Positions 23,882 to 34,779 of a stretch of DNA of 64,000 nt are shown here, piece after piece. The stretch lies in the NCBI RefSeq assembly GCF_029227915.1, contig NC_079885.1:15387001-15451000 (forward strand), read 5' to 3'. Position 1 is the first letter of the stretch; every line of letters begins with the position of its first letter. The position numbers and the translations under genes were made by a program. The DNA comes from Hydractinia symbiolongicarpus (lineage: Eukaryota; Cnidaria; Hydrozoa; Anthoathecata; Hydractiniidae). A model generated the notes under the pieces. The model had not been told where the DNA came from. It saw only the letters and a program-made list of their open reading frames with translations, and did no database searches.

Positions 23882-24000
23882 GTCTACGACCATACCACGA
23901 TGAACACACCTGTTCTCGTCCGATCACGGAAGTTAAGCATCGTCGGGCCGGGATAGTACTTGGATGGGGGACCGCCTGGGAACTCCCGGTGTCGTAGGCT
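23882..24000 (+). rRNA. 5S rRNA: 5S rRNA, copy 43 (consensus reference copy)
   Basis: 5S rRNA is the small RNA of the large ribosomal subunit, transcribed in the nucleus by RNA polymerase III from a promoter inside the gene. The sequence folds as expected. Nt 1-9 pair with 110-118 (helix I, including a U2-G117 wobble), nt 17-21 CGAUG pair with 57-61 CAUCG (helix II), and nt 67-71 CCGGG pair with 104-108 CCCGG (IV/V stem). By analogy with the Xenopus gene, the A-box is about nt 50-64 (GTTAAGCATCG), the intermediate element about 67-72 and the C-box about 80-97 (TGGATGGGGGACCGCCTG). The start is set by helix I pairing. Length is 119 nt, normal for an animal 5S. T5 follows at 24007-24011. I use this copy as the reference because it carries none of the recurrent changes. 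Confidence 0.99.
23931..23978 (+). promoter_or_regulatory. Internal control region of 5S gene (shown on copy 43)
   Basis: Gene nt 50-97, placed by analogy with the Xenopus 5S gene. The A-box is about 23931-23945, the intermediate element about 23948-23953 and the C-box about 23961-23978, the site bound by TFIIIA in animals. Copies changed here include 3, 4, 8, 9 (G82A), 10 (one G lost), 14 and 18 (G93A), 15 (G81T), 21 (G81C), 47 (C91T C92T), 54 and 59 (6-nt loss) and 12 (4-nt gain). Confidence 0.8.
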
Positions 24001-24006
24001 ATTGAC

Positions 24007-24011
24007 TTTTT
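24007..24011 (+). terminator. Pol III terminator T5 (shown on copy 43)
   Basis: Five T on the coding strand, 8 to 12 nt after the last paired base of helix I, in the setting GAC-TTTTT-CAC. Present after almost all copies. Lengthened to T6 after copies 47, 64, 67, 74, 75, 77, 78, 102 and 111; T4 after copy 98; interrupted after copies 16 and 106. Confidence 0.9.
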
Positions 24012-24048
24012 CACGTTACATTATTTATCATTACGACTGTGACGTATC

Positions 24049-24054
24049 TTTTTT
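24049..24054 (+). terminator. Second, distal T6 tract (shown on copy 43)
   Basis: TATC-TTTTTT-ACG lies 50 to 55 nt after the gene and is present in every unit inspected. It could act as a backup Pol III terminator for transcripts that pass the proximal T5; that role is inferred. Confidence 0.6.
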
Positions 24055-24450
24055 ACGAAATAGCCGCTGAGTAAATCAAGAAAGAGACATGATTAGAAGT
24101 TGCTTTCCCTTCAAAACGGCTACGATCTGGCAGCAATAAATGCGCCAAGTCGCAAATGAATGGATTACAAGCGTCAGACAAAGAAAATGGCGATGTAGTT
24201 ACTTTGCTAATTAGCTTTGTCATATGAAAATTAAGTCGGAAAGCACCCTAGATTTCCTTCGTTGGAACTTTTTACCGGAAATCTTAAAGCGCATAGTTGT
24301 CGTAATTAATCGATAGCGCTTGAAATGAGCTTTCAAATGCACATAAACACGACCTATTTCGGATAATCCAGTCAAGAAATATGACCTTTAAAGTTTAAAC
24401 CATTTTCGATGTAATGTGCTAATAAATCGTAGATATCTGCCCGTTTGTTT

Positions 24451-24569
24451 GTCTACGACCATACCACGATGAACACACCTGTTCTCGTCCGATCACGGAA
24501 GTTAAGCATCGTCGGGCCAGGATAGTACTTGGATGGGGGACCGCCTGGGAACTCCCGGTGTCGTAGGCT
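24451..24569 (+). rRNA. 5S rRNA: 5S rRNA, copy 44 (G69A class)
   Basis: Only G69A. Its positional twin is copy 54 (+5670), which has since lost six bases. Confidence 0.96.
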
Positions 24570-25019
24570 ATTGACTTTTTCACGTTACATTATTTATCAT
24601 TACGACTGTGACGTATCTTTTTTACGAAATAGCCGCTAAGTAAATCAAGAAAGAGACATGATTAGAAGTTGCTTTCCCTTCAAAACGGCTACGATCTGGC
24701 AGCAATAAATGCGCCAAGTCGCAAATGAATGGATTACGAGCGTCAGACAAAGAAAATGGCGATGTAGTTAATTTGCTAATTAACTTTGTCATATGAAAAT
24801 TAAGTCTGAAAGCACCCTAGATTTCCTTCGTTGGAACTTTTTACCGGAAATCTTAAAGCGCATGGTTGTCGTAATTAATGGATAGCGCTTGAAATGAGCT
24901 TTCAAATGCACATAAACACGACCTATTTCGGATGATCCAGTCAAGAAATATGACCTTTAAAGTTTAAACCATTTTCGATGTAATGTGCTAATAAATCGTA
25001 GATATCTGCCCGTTTGTTT

Positions 25020-25138
25020 GTTTACGACCATACCACGATGAACACACCTGTTCTCGTCCGATCACGGAAGTTAAGCATCGTCGGGCCGGGATAGTACTTG
25101 GATGGGGCACCGCCTGGGAATTCCCGGTGTCGTAGGCT
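25020..25138 (+). rRNA. 5S rRNA: 5S rRNA, copy 45 (C3T+G89C+C102T)
   Basis: Carries C3T, G89C (end of the C-box G run) and C102T (GGGAATTCCC). The same trio recurs in copies 55, 60 and 86. Confidence 0.94.
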
Positions 25139-25588
25139 ATTGACTTTTTCACGTTACATTATTTATCATTACGACTGTGACGTATCTTTTTTACGAAATA
25201 GCCGCTGAGTAAATCAAGAAAGATACATGATTAGAAGTTGCTTTCCCTTCAAAACGGCTACGATCTGGCAGCAATAAATGCGCCAAGTCGCAAATGAATA
25301 GATTACGAGCGTCAGAAAAAGAAAATGGCGATGTAGTAACTTTGCTAATTAACTTTGTCATATGAAAATTAAGTCGGAAAGCACCCTAGATTTCCTTCGT
25401 TGGAACTTTTTACCGGAAATCATAAAGCGCATTATTGTTGTCAAGAATCGATAGCGCTTAAAAAGAGCTGTCAAACGCACATAAACACGACCTATTTGGA
25501 ATGATCCAGTCAAGAAATATGACCTTTAGAGTTTGAACCATTTTCGATGTAATGTGCTAATAAATCGTAGATATCTGCCCGTTTGTTT

Positions 25589-25707
25589 GTCTACGACCAT
25601 ACCACGATGAACACACCTGTTCTCGTCCGATCACGGAAGTTAAGCATCGTCGGGCCGGGATAGTACTTGGATGGGGGACCGCCTGGGAACTCCCGGTGTC
25701 GTAGGCT
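25589..25707 (+). rRNA. 5S rRNA: 5S rRNA, copy 46
   Basis: Consensus sequence. The following spacer has lost 20 bases in total (see 25708-26137). Confidence 0.98.
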
Positions 25708-26137
25708 ATTGACTTTTTCACGTTACATTATTTATCATTACGACTGTGACGTATCTTTTTTACGAAATAGCCGCTGAGTAAATCAAGAAAGAGACATGAT
25801 TAGAAGTTGCTTTCCCTTCAAAACGGCTACGATCTGGCAGCAATAAATGCGCCAAGTCGCAAATGAATGGATTACAAGCGATGTAGTTACTTTGCTAATT
25901 AACTTTGTCATATGAAAATTAAGTCTGAAAGCACCCTAGATTTCCTTCGTTGGAACTTTTTACCGGAAATCTTAAAGCGCATGGTTGTCGTAATTAATGG
26001 ATAGCGCTTAAAATGAGCTTTCAAATGCACATAAACACGACCTATTTCGGATGATCCAATCAAGAAATATGACCTTTAAAGTTTAAACCATTTTCGATGT
26101 AATGTGCTAATAAATCGTAGATATCTGCCCGTTTTTT
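25708..26137 (+). other. Shortened spacer after copy 46 (430 bp)
   Basis: Nineteen bases between two GCG triplets (AAGCG-TCAGAC...GGCG-ATG) are lost at 25880/25881, and one base is lost near the next gene (GTTTTTTGTC). The GCG flanks suggest slippage or end joining through short homology. Confidence 0.85.
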
Positions 26138-26256
26138 GTCTACGACCATACCACGATGAACACACCTGTTCTCGTCCGATCACGGAAGTTAAGCATCGTC
26201 GGGCTAGGATAGTACTTGGATGGGGGATTGCCTGGGAACTCCCGGTGTCGTAGGCT
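26138..26256 (+). rRNA. 5S rRNA: 5S rRNA, copy 47 (C68T+G69A, plus C91T C92T)
   Basis: C68T gives a U-G wobble and G69A an A-C mismatch in the IV/V stem; C91T and C92T change the C-box (GGGGGATTGCC). The upstream flank has CCCGTTTTTTGTC, one base shorter than usual and a run of six T just before the gene. The terminator is lengthened to T6. Confidence 0.92.
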
Positions 26257-26706
26257 ATTGACTTTTTTACGTTACATTATTTATCATTACGACTGTGACG
26301 TATCTTTTTTACGCAATAGCCCCTGAGTAAATCAAGTAAGGGACGTGATTAGAAGATGCTTTCCCTTCAAAACGGCTACAATCTTGCTGCAATAAATGCG
26401 CCACGTCGCAAATAAATGGATTACGAGCGTCAGACAAAGAAAATGGCGATGTAGTTACTTTGCTAATTAACTTTGTCATATGAAAATTAAATCTGAAAGC
26501 ACCCCAGATTTCCTTCGTTGGAACTTTTTACCGGAAATCTTAAAGCGCATGGTTGTCGTAAAGAATCGATAGCGCTTGAAATGAGCTTTCAAATGCACAT
26601 AAACACGACCTATTTCGGATGATCCAGTCAATAAATATGACCTTTAAAGTTTAAACAATTTTCGATGTAATGTGCTAATAAACCGTAGATATCTGCCCGT
26701 TTGTTT

Positions 26707-26825
26707 GTCTACGACCATACCACGATGAACACACCTGTTCTCGTCCGATCACGGAAGTTAAGCATCGTCGGGCCGGGATAGTACTTGGATGGGGGACCGC
26801 CTGGGAACTCCCGGTGTCGTAGGCT
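26707..26825 (+). rRNA. 5S rRNA: 5S rRNA, copy 48
   Basis: Consensus sequence. The upstream block has TAATAAACC in place of TAATAAATC, shared with copies 65, 68 and 79. Confidence 0.98.
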
Positions 26826-27274
26826 ATTGACTTTTTCACGTTACATTATTTATCATTACGACTGTGACGTATCTTTTTTACGCAATAGCGCTGAGTAAAT
26901 CAAGTAAGGGACGTTATTTGAAGTTTCTTTCCCTTCAAAGCGGCTACGATCTGGCTGCAATAAATGCGCCACGTCGCAAATCAATGGATTACGAGTGTCA
27001 GACAAAGAAAATGGCGATGTAGTTAATTTGCTAATTAACTTTGTCATATGAAAATTAAGTCTGCAAGTACCCTAGATTGCCTTCGTTGGAACTTTTTACC
27101 GGAAATCATAAAGCGCATTATTGTTGTCCAGAATCGATAGCGCTTAAAAAGAGCTGTCAAACGCACATAAACACGACCTATTTCGAATGATCCAGTCAAG
27201 AAATATGACCTTTAAAGTTTGAACCATTTTTGATGTAATGTGCTAATAAATCGTAGATATCTGCCCGTTTGTTT

Positions 27275-27393
27275 GTCTACGACCATACCACGATGAACAC
27301 ACCTGTTCTCGTCCGATCACGGAAGTTAAGAATCCTCGGGCCGGGATAGTACTTGGATGGGGGACCGCCTGGGAACTCCCGGTGTCGTAGGCT
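27275..27393 (+). rRNA. 5S rRNA: 5S rRNA, copy 49 (C57A+G61C class)
   Basis: Carries C57A and G61C. Starts the block that matches copies 39-46 at offset 5670. Confidence 0.93.
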
Positions 27394-27844
27394 ATTGACT
27401 TTTTCACGTTACATTATTTATCATTACGACTGTGACGTATCTTTTTTACGAATTAGCCGCTGAGTAAATCAAGAAAGAGACATGATTAGAAGTTGCTTTT
27501 ATCTTCAAAACGGCTACGATCTAGCAGCAATAAATGCGCCAAGTCGAAAATGAATGGATTACGAGCGTCAGAAAAAGAAAATGGCGATGTAGTAACTTTG
27601 CTATATAACTTTGTCATATGAAAATTAAGTCGGAAAGCACCCTAGATTTCCTTCGTTGGAACTTTTTACCGGAAATCATAAAGCGCATTATTGTTCTCAA
27701 GAATCGATAGCACTTAAAAAGAGCTGTCAAACGCACATAAACACGACCTATTTCGAATGATCCAGTCAAGAAATATGACCTTTAAAGTTTAAACCATTTT
27801 CGATGTAATGTGCTAATAAATCGTAGATATCTGCCCGTTTGTTT

Positions 27845-27963
27845 GTCTACGACCATACCACGATGAACACACCTGTTCTCGTCCGATCACGGAAGTTAAG
27901 CATCGTCGTGCCAGGATAGTACTTGGATGGGGGACCGCCTGGGAACTCCCGGTGTCGTAGGCT
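27845..27963 (+). rRNA. 5S rRNA: 5S rRNA, copy 50 (G69A class)
   Basis: Carries G69A and a private G65T. Confidence 0.94.
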
Positions 27964-28413
27964 ATTGACTTTTTCACGTTACATCATTTATCATTACGAC
28001 TGTGACGTATCTTTTTTACGCAATAGCCGCTGAGTAAATCAAGTAAGGGACGTGATTAGAAGATGCTTTCCCTTCAAAACGGGTACAATCTTGCTGCAAT
28101 AAATGCGCCACGTCGCAAATAAATGGATTACGAGCGTCAGACAAAGAAAATGGCGATGTAGTTACTTTGCTAATTAACTTTGTCATATGAAAATTAAGTC
28201 TGAAAGCACCCTAGATTTCCTTCGTTGGAACTTTTTACCGGAAATCTTAAAGCGCATGGTTGTCGTAATTAATGGATAGCGCTTGAAATGAGCTTTCAAA
28301 TGCACATAAACACGACCTATTTCGGATGATCCAGTCAAGAAATATGACCTTTAAAGTTTAAACCATTTTCGATGTAATGTGCTAATAAATCGTAGATATC
28401 TGCCCGTTTGTTT

Positions 28414-28532
28414 GTTTACGACCATACCACGATGAACACACCTGTTCTCGTCCGATCACGGAAGTTAAGCATCGTCGGGCCGGGATAGTACTTGGATGGG
28501 GGACCGCCTGGGAACTCCCGGTGTCGTAGGCT
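28414..28532 (+). rRNA. 5S rRNA: 5S rRNA, copy 51 (C3T class)
   Basis: Only C3T. Twin of copy 41. Confidence 0.97.
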
Positions 28533-28982
28533 ATTGACTTTTTCACGTTACATTATTTATCATTACGACTGTGACGTATCTTTTTTACGAAATAGCCGCT
28601 GAGTAAATCAAGAAAGAGACATGATTAGAAGTTGCTTTCCCTTCAAAACGGCTACGATCTGGCAGCAATAAATGCGCCAAGTCGCAAATGAATTGATTAC
28701 GAGCGTCAGACAAAGAAAATGGCGATGTAGTTAATTTGCTAATTAACTTTGTCATATGAAAATTAAGTCTGAAAGCACCCTAGATTTCCTTCGTTGGAAC
28801 TTTTTACCGGAAATCTTAAAGCGCATGGTTGTCGTAATTAATGGATAGCGCTTGAAATGAGCTTTCAAATGCACATAAACACGACCTATTTCGGATGATC
28901 CAGTCAAGAAATATGACCTTTAAAGTTTAAACCATTTTCGATGTAATGTGCTAATAAATCGTAGATATCTGCCCGTTTGTTT

Positions 28983-29101
28983 GTTTACGACCATACCACG
29001 ATGAACACACCTGTTCTCGTCCGATCACGGAAGTTAAGCATCGTCGGGCCGGGATAGTACTTGGATGGGGGACCGCCTGGGAACTCCCGGTGTCGTAGGC
29101 T
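28983..29101 (+). rRNA. 5S rRNA: 5S rRNA, copy 52 (C3T class)
   Basis: Only C3T, followed by the TTAAC terminator-flank mark of copy 42. Confidence 0.97.
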
Positions 29102-29551
29102 ATTAACTTTTTCACGTTACATTATTTATCATTACGACTGTGACGTATCTTTTTTACGAAATAGCCGCTGAGTAAATCAAGAAAGAGACATGATTAGAAG
29201 TTGCTTTTCCTTCAAAACGGCTACGATCTGGCAGCAATAAATGCGCCAAGTCGCAAATGAATGGATTACGAGCGTCAGAAAAAGAAAATGGCGATGTAGT
29301 AACTTTGCTAATTAACTTTGTCATATGAAAATTAAGTCTGAAAGCACCCTAGATTTCCTTCGTTGGAACTTTTTACCGGAAATCATAAAGCGCATTATTG
29401 TTGTCAAGAATCGATAGCGCTTAAAAAGAGCTGTCAAACGCACATAAACACGACCTATTTCGAATGATCCAGTCAAGAAATATGACCCTTAAAGTTTGAA
29501 CCATTTTCGATGTAATGTGCTAATAAATCGTAGATATCTGCCCGTTTGTTT

Positions 29552-29670
29552 GTCTACGACCATACCACGATGAACACACCTGTTCTCGTCCGATCACGGA
29601 AGTTAAGCATCGTCGGGCCGGGATAGTACTTGGATGGGGGACCGCCTGGGAACTCCCGGTGTCGTAGGCT
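29552..29670 (+). rRNA. 5S rRNA: 5S rRNA, copy 53
   Basis: Consensus sequence. Twin of copy 43. Confidence 0.98.
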
Positions 29671-30120
29671 ATTGACTTTTTCACGTTACATTATTTATCA
29701 TTACGACTGTGACGTATCTTTTTTACGAAATAGCCGCTGAGTAAATCAAGAAAGAGACATGATTAGAAGTTGCTTTCCCTTCAAAACGGCTACGATCTGG
29801 CAGCAATAAATGCGCCAAGTCGCAAATGAATGGATTACAAGCGTCAGACAAAGAAAATGGCGATGTAGTTACTTTGCTAATTAACTTTGTCATATGAAAA
29901 TTAAGTCGGAAAGCACCCTAGATTTCCTTCGTTGGAACTTTTTACCGGAAATCTTAAAGCGCATAGTTGTCGTAATTAATCGATAGCGCTTGAAATGAGC
30001 TTTCAAATGCACATAAACACGACCTATTTCGGATAATCCAGTCAAGAAATATGACCTTTAAAGTTTAAACCATTTTCGATGTAATGTGCTAATAAATCGT
30101 AGATATCTGCCCGTTTGTTT

Positions 30121-30233
30121 GTCTACGACCATACCACGATGAACACACCTGTTCTCGTCCGATCACGGAAGTTAAGCATCGTCGGGCCAGGATAGTACTT
30201 GGATGGGCCTGGGAACTCCCGGTGTCGTAGGCT
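30121..30233 (+). rRNA. 5S rRNA: 5S rRNA-like, copy 54 (6-nt deletion, likely pseudogene)
   Basis: 113 nt. Six bases (GGACCG) are missing between GGATGGG and CCTGGG, which removes nt 88-93 or an equivalent stretch from the centre of the C-box and the arm IV/V region. It also has G69A. Both promoter strength and folding should suffer. The same deletion is in copy 59. Confidence 0.88.
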
Positions 30234-30683
30234 ATTGACTTTTTCACGTTACATTATTTATCATTACGACTGTGACGTATCTTTTTTACGAAATAGCCGC
30301 TAAGTAAATCAAGAAAGAGACATGATTAGAAGTTGCTTTCCCTTCAAAACGGCTACGATCTGGCAGCAATAAATGCGCCAAGTCGCAAATGAATGGATTA
30401 CGAGCGTCAGACAAAGAAAATGGCGATGTAGTTAATTTGCTAATTAACTTTGTCATATGAAAATTAAGTCTGAAAGCACCCTAGATTTCCTTCGTTGGAA
30501 CTTTTTACCGGAAATCTTAAAGCGCATGGTTGTCGTAATTAATGGATAGCGCTTGAAATGAGCTTTCAAATGCACATAAACACGACCTATTTCGGATGAT
30601 CCAGTGAAGAAATATGACCTTTAAAGTTTAAACCATTTTCGATGTAATGTGCTAATAAATCGTAGATATCTGCCCGTTTGTTT

Positions 30684-30802
30684 GTTTACGACCATACCAC
30701 GATGAACACACCTGTTCTCGTCCGATCACGGAAGTTAAGCATCGTCGGGCCGGGATAGTACTTGGATGGGGCACCGCCTGGGAATTCCCGGTGTCGTAGG
30801 CT
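30684..30802 (+). rRNA. 5S rRNA: 5S rRNA, copy 55 (C3T+G89C+C102T)
   Basis: Same trio of changes as copy 45. Confidence 0.94.
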
Positions 30803-31252
30803 ATTGACTTTTTCACGTTACATTATTTATCATTACGACTGTGACGTATCTTTTTTACGAAATAGCCGCTGAGTAAATCAAGAAAGAGACATGATTAGAA
30901 GTTGCTTTCCCTTCAAAACGGCTACGATCTGGCAGCAATAAATGCGCCAAGTCGCAAATGAATAGATTACGAGCGTCAGAAAAAGAAAATGGCGATGTAG
31001 TAACTTTGCTAATTAACTTTGTCATATGAAAATTAAGTCGGAAAGCACCCTAGATTTCCTTCGTTGGAACTTTTTACCGGAAATCATAAAGCGCATTATT
31101 GTTGTCAAGAATCGATAGCGCTTAAAAAGAGCTGTCAAACGCACATAAACACGACCTATTTGGAATGATCCAGTCAAGAAATATGACCTTTAGAGTTTGA
31201 ACCATTTTCGATGTAATGTGCTAATAAATCGTAGATATCTGCCCGTTTGTTT

Positions 31253-31371
31253 GTCTCCGACCATACCACGATGAACACACCTGTTCTCGTCCGATCACGG
31301 AAGTTAAGCATCGTCGGGCCGGGATAGTACTTGGATGGGGGACCGCCTGGGAACTCCCGGTGTCGTAGGCT
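31253..31371 (+). rRNA. 5S rRNA: 5S rRNA, copy 56
   Basis: Carries a private A5C, giving a C5-U114 mismatch inside helix I. Its twin, copy 61, is consensus, so the change is recent. Confidence 0.95.
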
Positions 31372-31821
31372 ATTGACTTTTTCACGTTACATTATTTATC
31401 ATTACGACTGTGACGTATCTTTTTTACGAAATAGCCGCTGAGTAAATCAAGAAAGAGACATGATTAGAAGTTGCTTTCCCTTCAAAACGGCTACGATCTG
31501 GCAGCAATAAATGCGCCAAGTCGCAAATGAATGGATTACAAGCGTCAGACAAAGAAAATGGCGATGTAGTTACTTTGCTAATTAACTTTGTCATATGAAA
31601 ATTAAGTCGGAAAGCACCCTAGATTTCCTTCGTTGGAACTTTTTACCGGAAATCTTAAAGCGCATGGTTGTCGTAATTAATCGATAGCGCTTGAAATGAG
31701 CTTTCAAATGCACATAAACACGACCTATTTCGGATAATCCAGTCAAGAAATATGACCTTTAAAGTTTAAACCATTTTCGATGTAATGTGCTAATAAATCG
31801 TAGATATCTGCCCGTTTGTTT

Positions 31822-31940
31822 GTCTACGACCATACCACGATGAACACACCTGTTCTCGTCCGATCACGGAAGTTAAGCATCGTCGGGCCAGGATAGTACT
31901 TGGATGGGGGACCGCCTGGGAACTCCCGGTGTCGTAGGCT
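31822..31940 (+). rRNA. 5S rRNA: 5S rRNA, copy 57 (G69A class)
   Basis: Only G69A. Confidence 0.96.
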
Positions 31941-32390
31941 ATTGACTTTTTCACGTTACATCATTTATCATTACGACTGTGACGTATCTTTTTTACGCAA
32001 TAGCCGCTGAGTAAATCAAGTAAGGGACGTGATTAGAAGATGCTTTCCCTTCAAAACGGCTACAATCTTGCTGCAATAAATGCGCCACGTCGCAAATAAA
32101 TGGATTACGAGCGTCAGACAAAGAAAATGGCGATGTAGTTAATTTGCTAATTAACTTTGTCATATGAAAATTAAGTCTGAAAGCACCCTAGATTTCCTTC
32201 GTTGGAACTTTTTACCGGAAATCTTAAAGCGCATGGTTGTCGTAAAGAATCGATAGCGCTTGAAATGAGCTTTAAAATGCACATAAACACGACCTATTTC
32301 GGATGATCCAGTCAAGAAATATGACCTTTAAATTTTAAACCATTTTCGATGTAATGTGCTAATAAATCGTAGATATCTGCCCGTTTGTTT

Positions 32391-32509
32391 GTCTACGACC
32401 ATACCACGATGAACACACCTGTTCTCGTCCGATCACGGAAGTTAAGAATCCTCGGGCCGAGATAGTACTTGGATGGGGGACCGCCTGGGAACTCCCGGTG
32501 TCGTAGGCT
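32391..32509 (+). rRNA. 5S rRNA: 5S rRNA, copy 58 (C57A+G61C+G70A)
   Basis: Helix II changes C57A and G61C plus G70A, which mismatches C105. Three broken pairs make this subclass (copies 58, 63, 66, 74, 76) a good pseudogene candidate. Confidence 0.91.
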
Positions 32510-32959
32510 ATTGACTTTTTCACGTTGCATTATTTATCATTACGACTGTGACGTATCTTTTTTACGAAATAGCCGCTGAGTAAATCAAGAAAGAGACATG
32601 ATTAGAAGTTGCTTTCCCTTTAAAGCGGCTACGATCTGGCAGCAATAAATGCGCCAAGTCGCAAATGAATGGATTACGAGCGTCAGACAAAGAAAATGGC
32701 GATGTAGTAACTTTGCTAATTAACTTTGTCATATGAAAATTAAGTCGGAAAGCACCCTAGATTTCCTTCGTTGGAACTTTTTACCGGAAATCATAAAGCG
32801 CATTATTGTTGTCAAGAATCGATAGCGCTTAGAAAGAGCTGTCAAACGCACATAAACACAACCTATTTCGAATGATCCAGTCAAGAAATATGACCTTTAA
32901 AGTTTGAACCATTTTCGATGTAATGTGCTAATAAATCGTAGATATCTGCCCGTTTGTTT

Positions 32960-33072
32960 GTCTACGACCATACCACGATGAACACACCTGTTCTCGTCCG
33001 ATCACGGAAGTTAAGCATCGTCGGGCCAGGATAGTACTTGGATGGGCCTGGGAACTCCCGGTGTCGTAGGCT
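32960..33072 (+). rRNA. 5S rRNA: 5S rRNA-like, copy 59 (6-nt deletion, likely pseudogene)
   Basis: 113 nt, with the same six-base loss and G69A as copy 54, 2839 bp earlier. The defect was copied within a five-unit duplication. Confidence 0.88.
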
Positions 33073-33522
33073 ATTGACTTTTTCACGTTACATTATTTAT
33101 CATTACGACTGTGACGTATCTTTTTTACGAAATAGCCGCTAAGTAAATCAAGAAAGAGACATGATTAGAAGTTGCTTTCCCTTCAAAACGGCTACGATCT
33201 GGCAGCAATAAATGCGCCAAGTCGCAAATGAATGGATTACGAGCGTCAGACAAAGAAAATGGCGATGTAGTTAATTTGCTAATTAACTTTGTCATATGAA
33301 AATTAAGTCTGAAAGCACCCTAGATTTCCTTCGTTGGAACTTTTTACCGGAAATCTTAAAGCGCATGGTTGTCGTAATTAATGGATAGCGCTTGAAATGA
33401 GCTTTCAAATGCACATAAACACGACCTATTTCGGATGATCCAGTCAAGAAATATGACCTTTAAAGTTTAAACCATTTTCGATGTAATGTGCTAATAAATC
33501 GTAGATATCTGCCCGTTTGTTT

Positions 33523-33641
33523 GTTTACGACCATACCACGATGAACACACCTGTTCTCGTCCGATCACGGAAGTTAAGCATCGTCGGGCCGGGATAGTAC
33601 TTGGATGGGGCACCGCCTGGGAATTCCCGGTGTCGTAGGCT
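33523..33641 (+). rRNA. 5S rRNA: 5S rRNA, copy 60 (C3T+G89C+C102T)
   Basis: Same trio as copies 45, 55 and 86. Twin of copy 55. Confidence 0.94.
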
Positions 33642-34091
33642 ATTGACTTTTTCACGTTACATTATTTATCATTACGACTGTGACGTATCTTTTTTACGAA
33701 ATAGCCGCTGAGTAAATCAAGAAAGAGACATGATTAGAAGTTGCTTTCCCTTCAAAACGGCTACGATCTGGCAGCAATAAATGCGCCAAGTCGCAAATGA
33801 ATAGATTACGAGCGTCAGAAAAAGAAAATGGCGATGTAGTAACTTTGCTAATTAACTTTGTCATATGAAAATTAAGTCGGAAAGCACCCTAGATTTCCTT
33901 CGTTGGAACTTTTTACCGGAAATCATAAAGCGCATTATTGTTGTCAAGAATCGATAGCGCTTAAAAAGAGCTGTCAAACGCACATAAACACGACCTATTT
34001 GGAATGATCCAGTCAAGAAATATGACCTTTAGAGTTTGAACCATTTTCGATGTAATGTGCTAATAAATCGTAGATATCTGCCCGTTTGTTT

Positions 34092-34210
34092 GTCTACGAC
34101 CATACCACGATGAACACACCTGTTCTCGTCCGATCACGGAAGTTAAGCATCGTCGGGCCGGGATAGTACTTGGATGGGGGACCGCCTGGGAACTCCCGGT
34201 GTCGTAGGCT
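34092..34210 (+). rRNA. 5S rRNA: 5S rRNA, copy 61
   Basis: Consensus sequence. Twin of copy 56, without its A5C. Confidence 0.98.
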
Positions 34211-34660
34211 ATTGACTTTTTCACGTTACATTATTTATCATTACGACTGTGACGTATCTTTTTTACGAAATAGCCGCTGAGTAAATCAAGAAAGAGACAT
34301 GATTAGAAGTTGCTTTCCCTTCAAAACGGCTACGATCTGGCAGCAATAAATGCGCCAAGTCGCAAATGAATGGATTACAAGCGTCAGACAAAGAAAATGG
34401 CGATGTAGTTACTTTGCTAATTAACTTTGTCATATGAAAATTAAGTCGGAAAGCACCCTAGATTTCCTTCGTTGGAACTTTTTACCGGAAATCTTAAAGC
34501 GCATGGTTGTCGTAATTAATCGATAGCGCTTGAAATGAGCTTTCAAATGCACATAAACACGACCTATTTCGGATAATCCAGTCAAGAAATATGACCTTTA
34601 AAGTTTAAACCATTTTCGATGTAATGTGCTAATAAATCGTAGATATCTGCCCGTTTGTTT

Positions 34661-34779
34661 GTCTACGACCATACCACGATGAACACACCTGTTCTCGTCC
34701 GATCACGGAAGTTAAGCATCGTCGGGCCAGGATAGTACTTGGATGGGGGACCGCCTGGGAACTCCCGGTGTCGTAGGCT
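34661..34779 (+). rRNA. 5S rRNA: 5S rRNA, copy 62 (G69A class)
   Basis: Only G69A. Twin of copy 57. Confidence 0.96.

Larger units (their letters stand above)
24001..24450 (+). other. Standard 450-bp intergenic spacer (shown after copy 43)
   Basis: AT-rich non-transcribed spacer. In order it holds the T5 and T6 tracts, a variable middle, a 6-bp stem with 5-nt loop (TTGAAA-TGAGC-TTTCAA, 24320-24336) and the conserved upstream block of the next gene. The first half has two common forms (ACAATCTTGCTGCAATAAATG or ACGATCTGGCAGCAATAAATG types). The second half has two forms (AATTAATGGATAGCGCTTG or AAGAATCGATAGCGCTTAA types). The halves occur in several combinations. No further gene is visible. Confidence 0.85.
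21605..31371 (+). repeat. Large duplication, offset 5670 bp (copies 39-46 and 49-56)
   Basis: Class order and private marks agree. Examples are the TTAAC flank after copies 42 and 52 and the C3T+G89C+C102T trio in 45 and 55. The offset drops to 5664 after the 6-nt loss in copy 54. Confidence 0.85.

Noticed and set aside
24001-24450. A linked spliced-leader or U-snRNA gene in the spacer, as known in some invertebrate 5S arrays
   Set aside because: No GT splice donor followed by a stem and a U-rich Sm site, and no recognisable snRNA motif, was found on either strand by eye.
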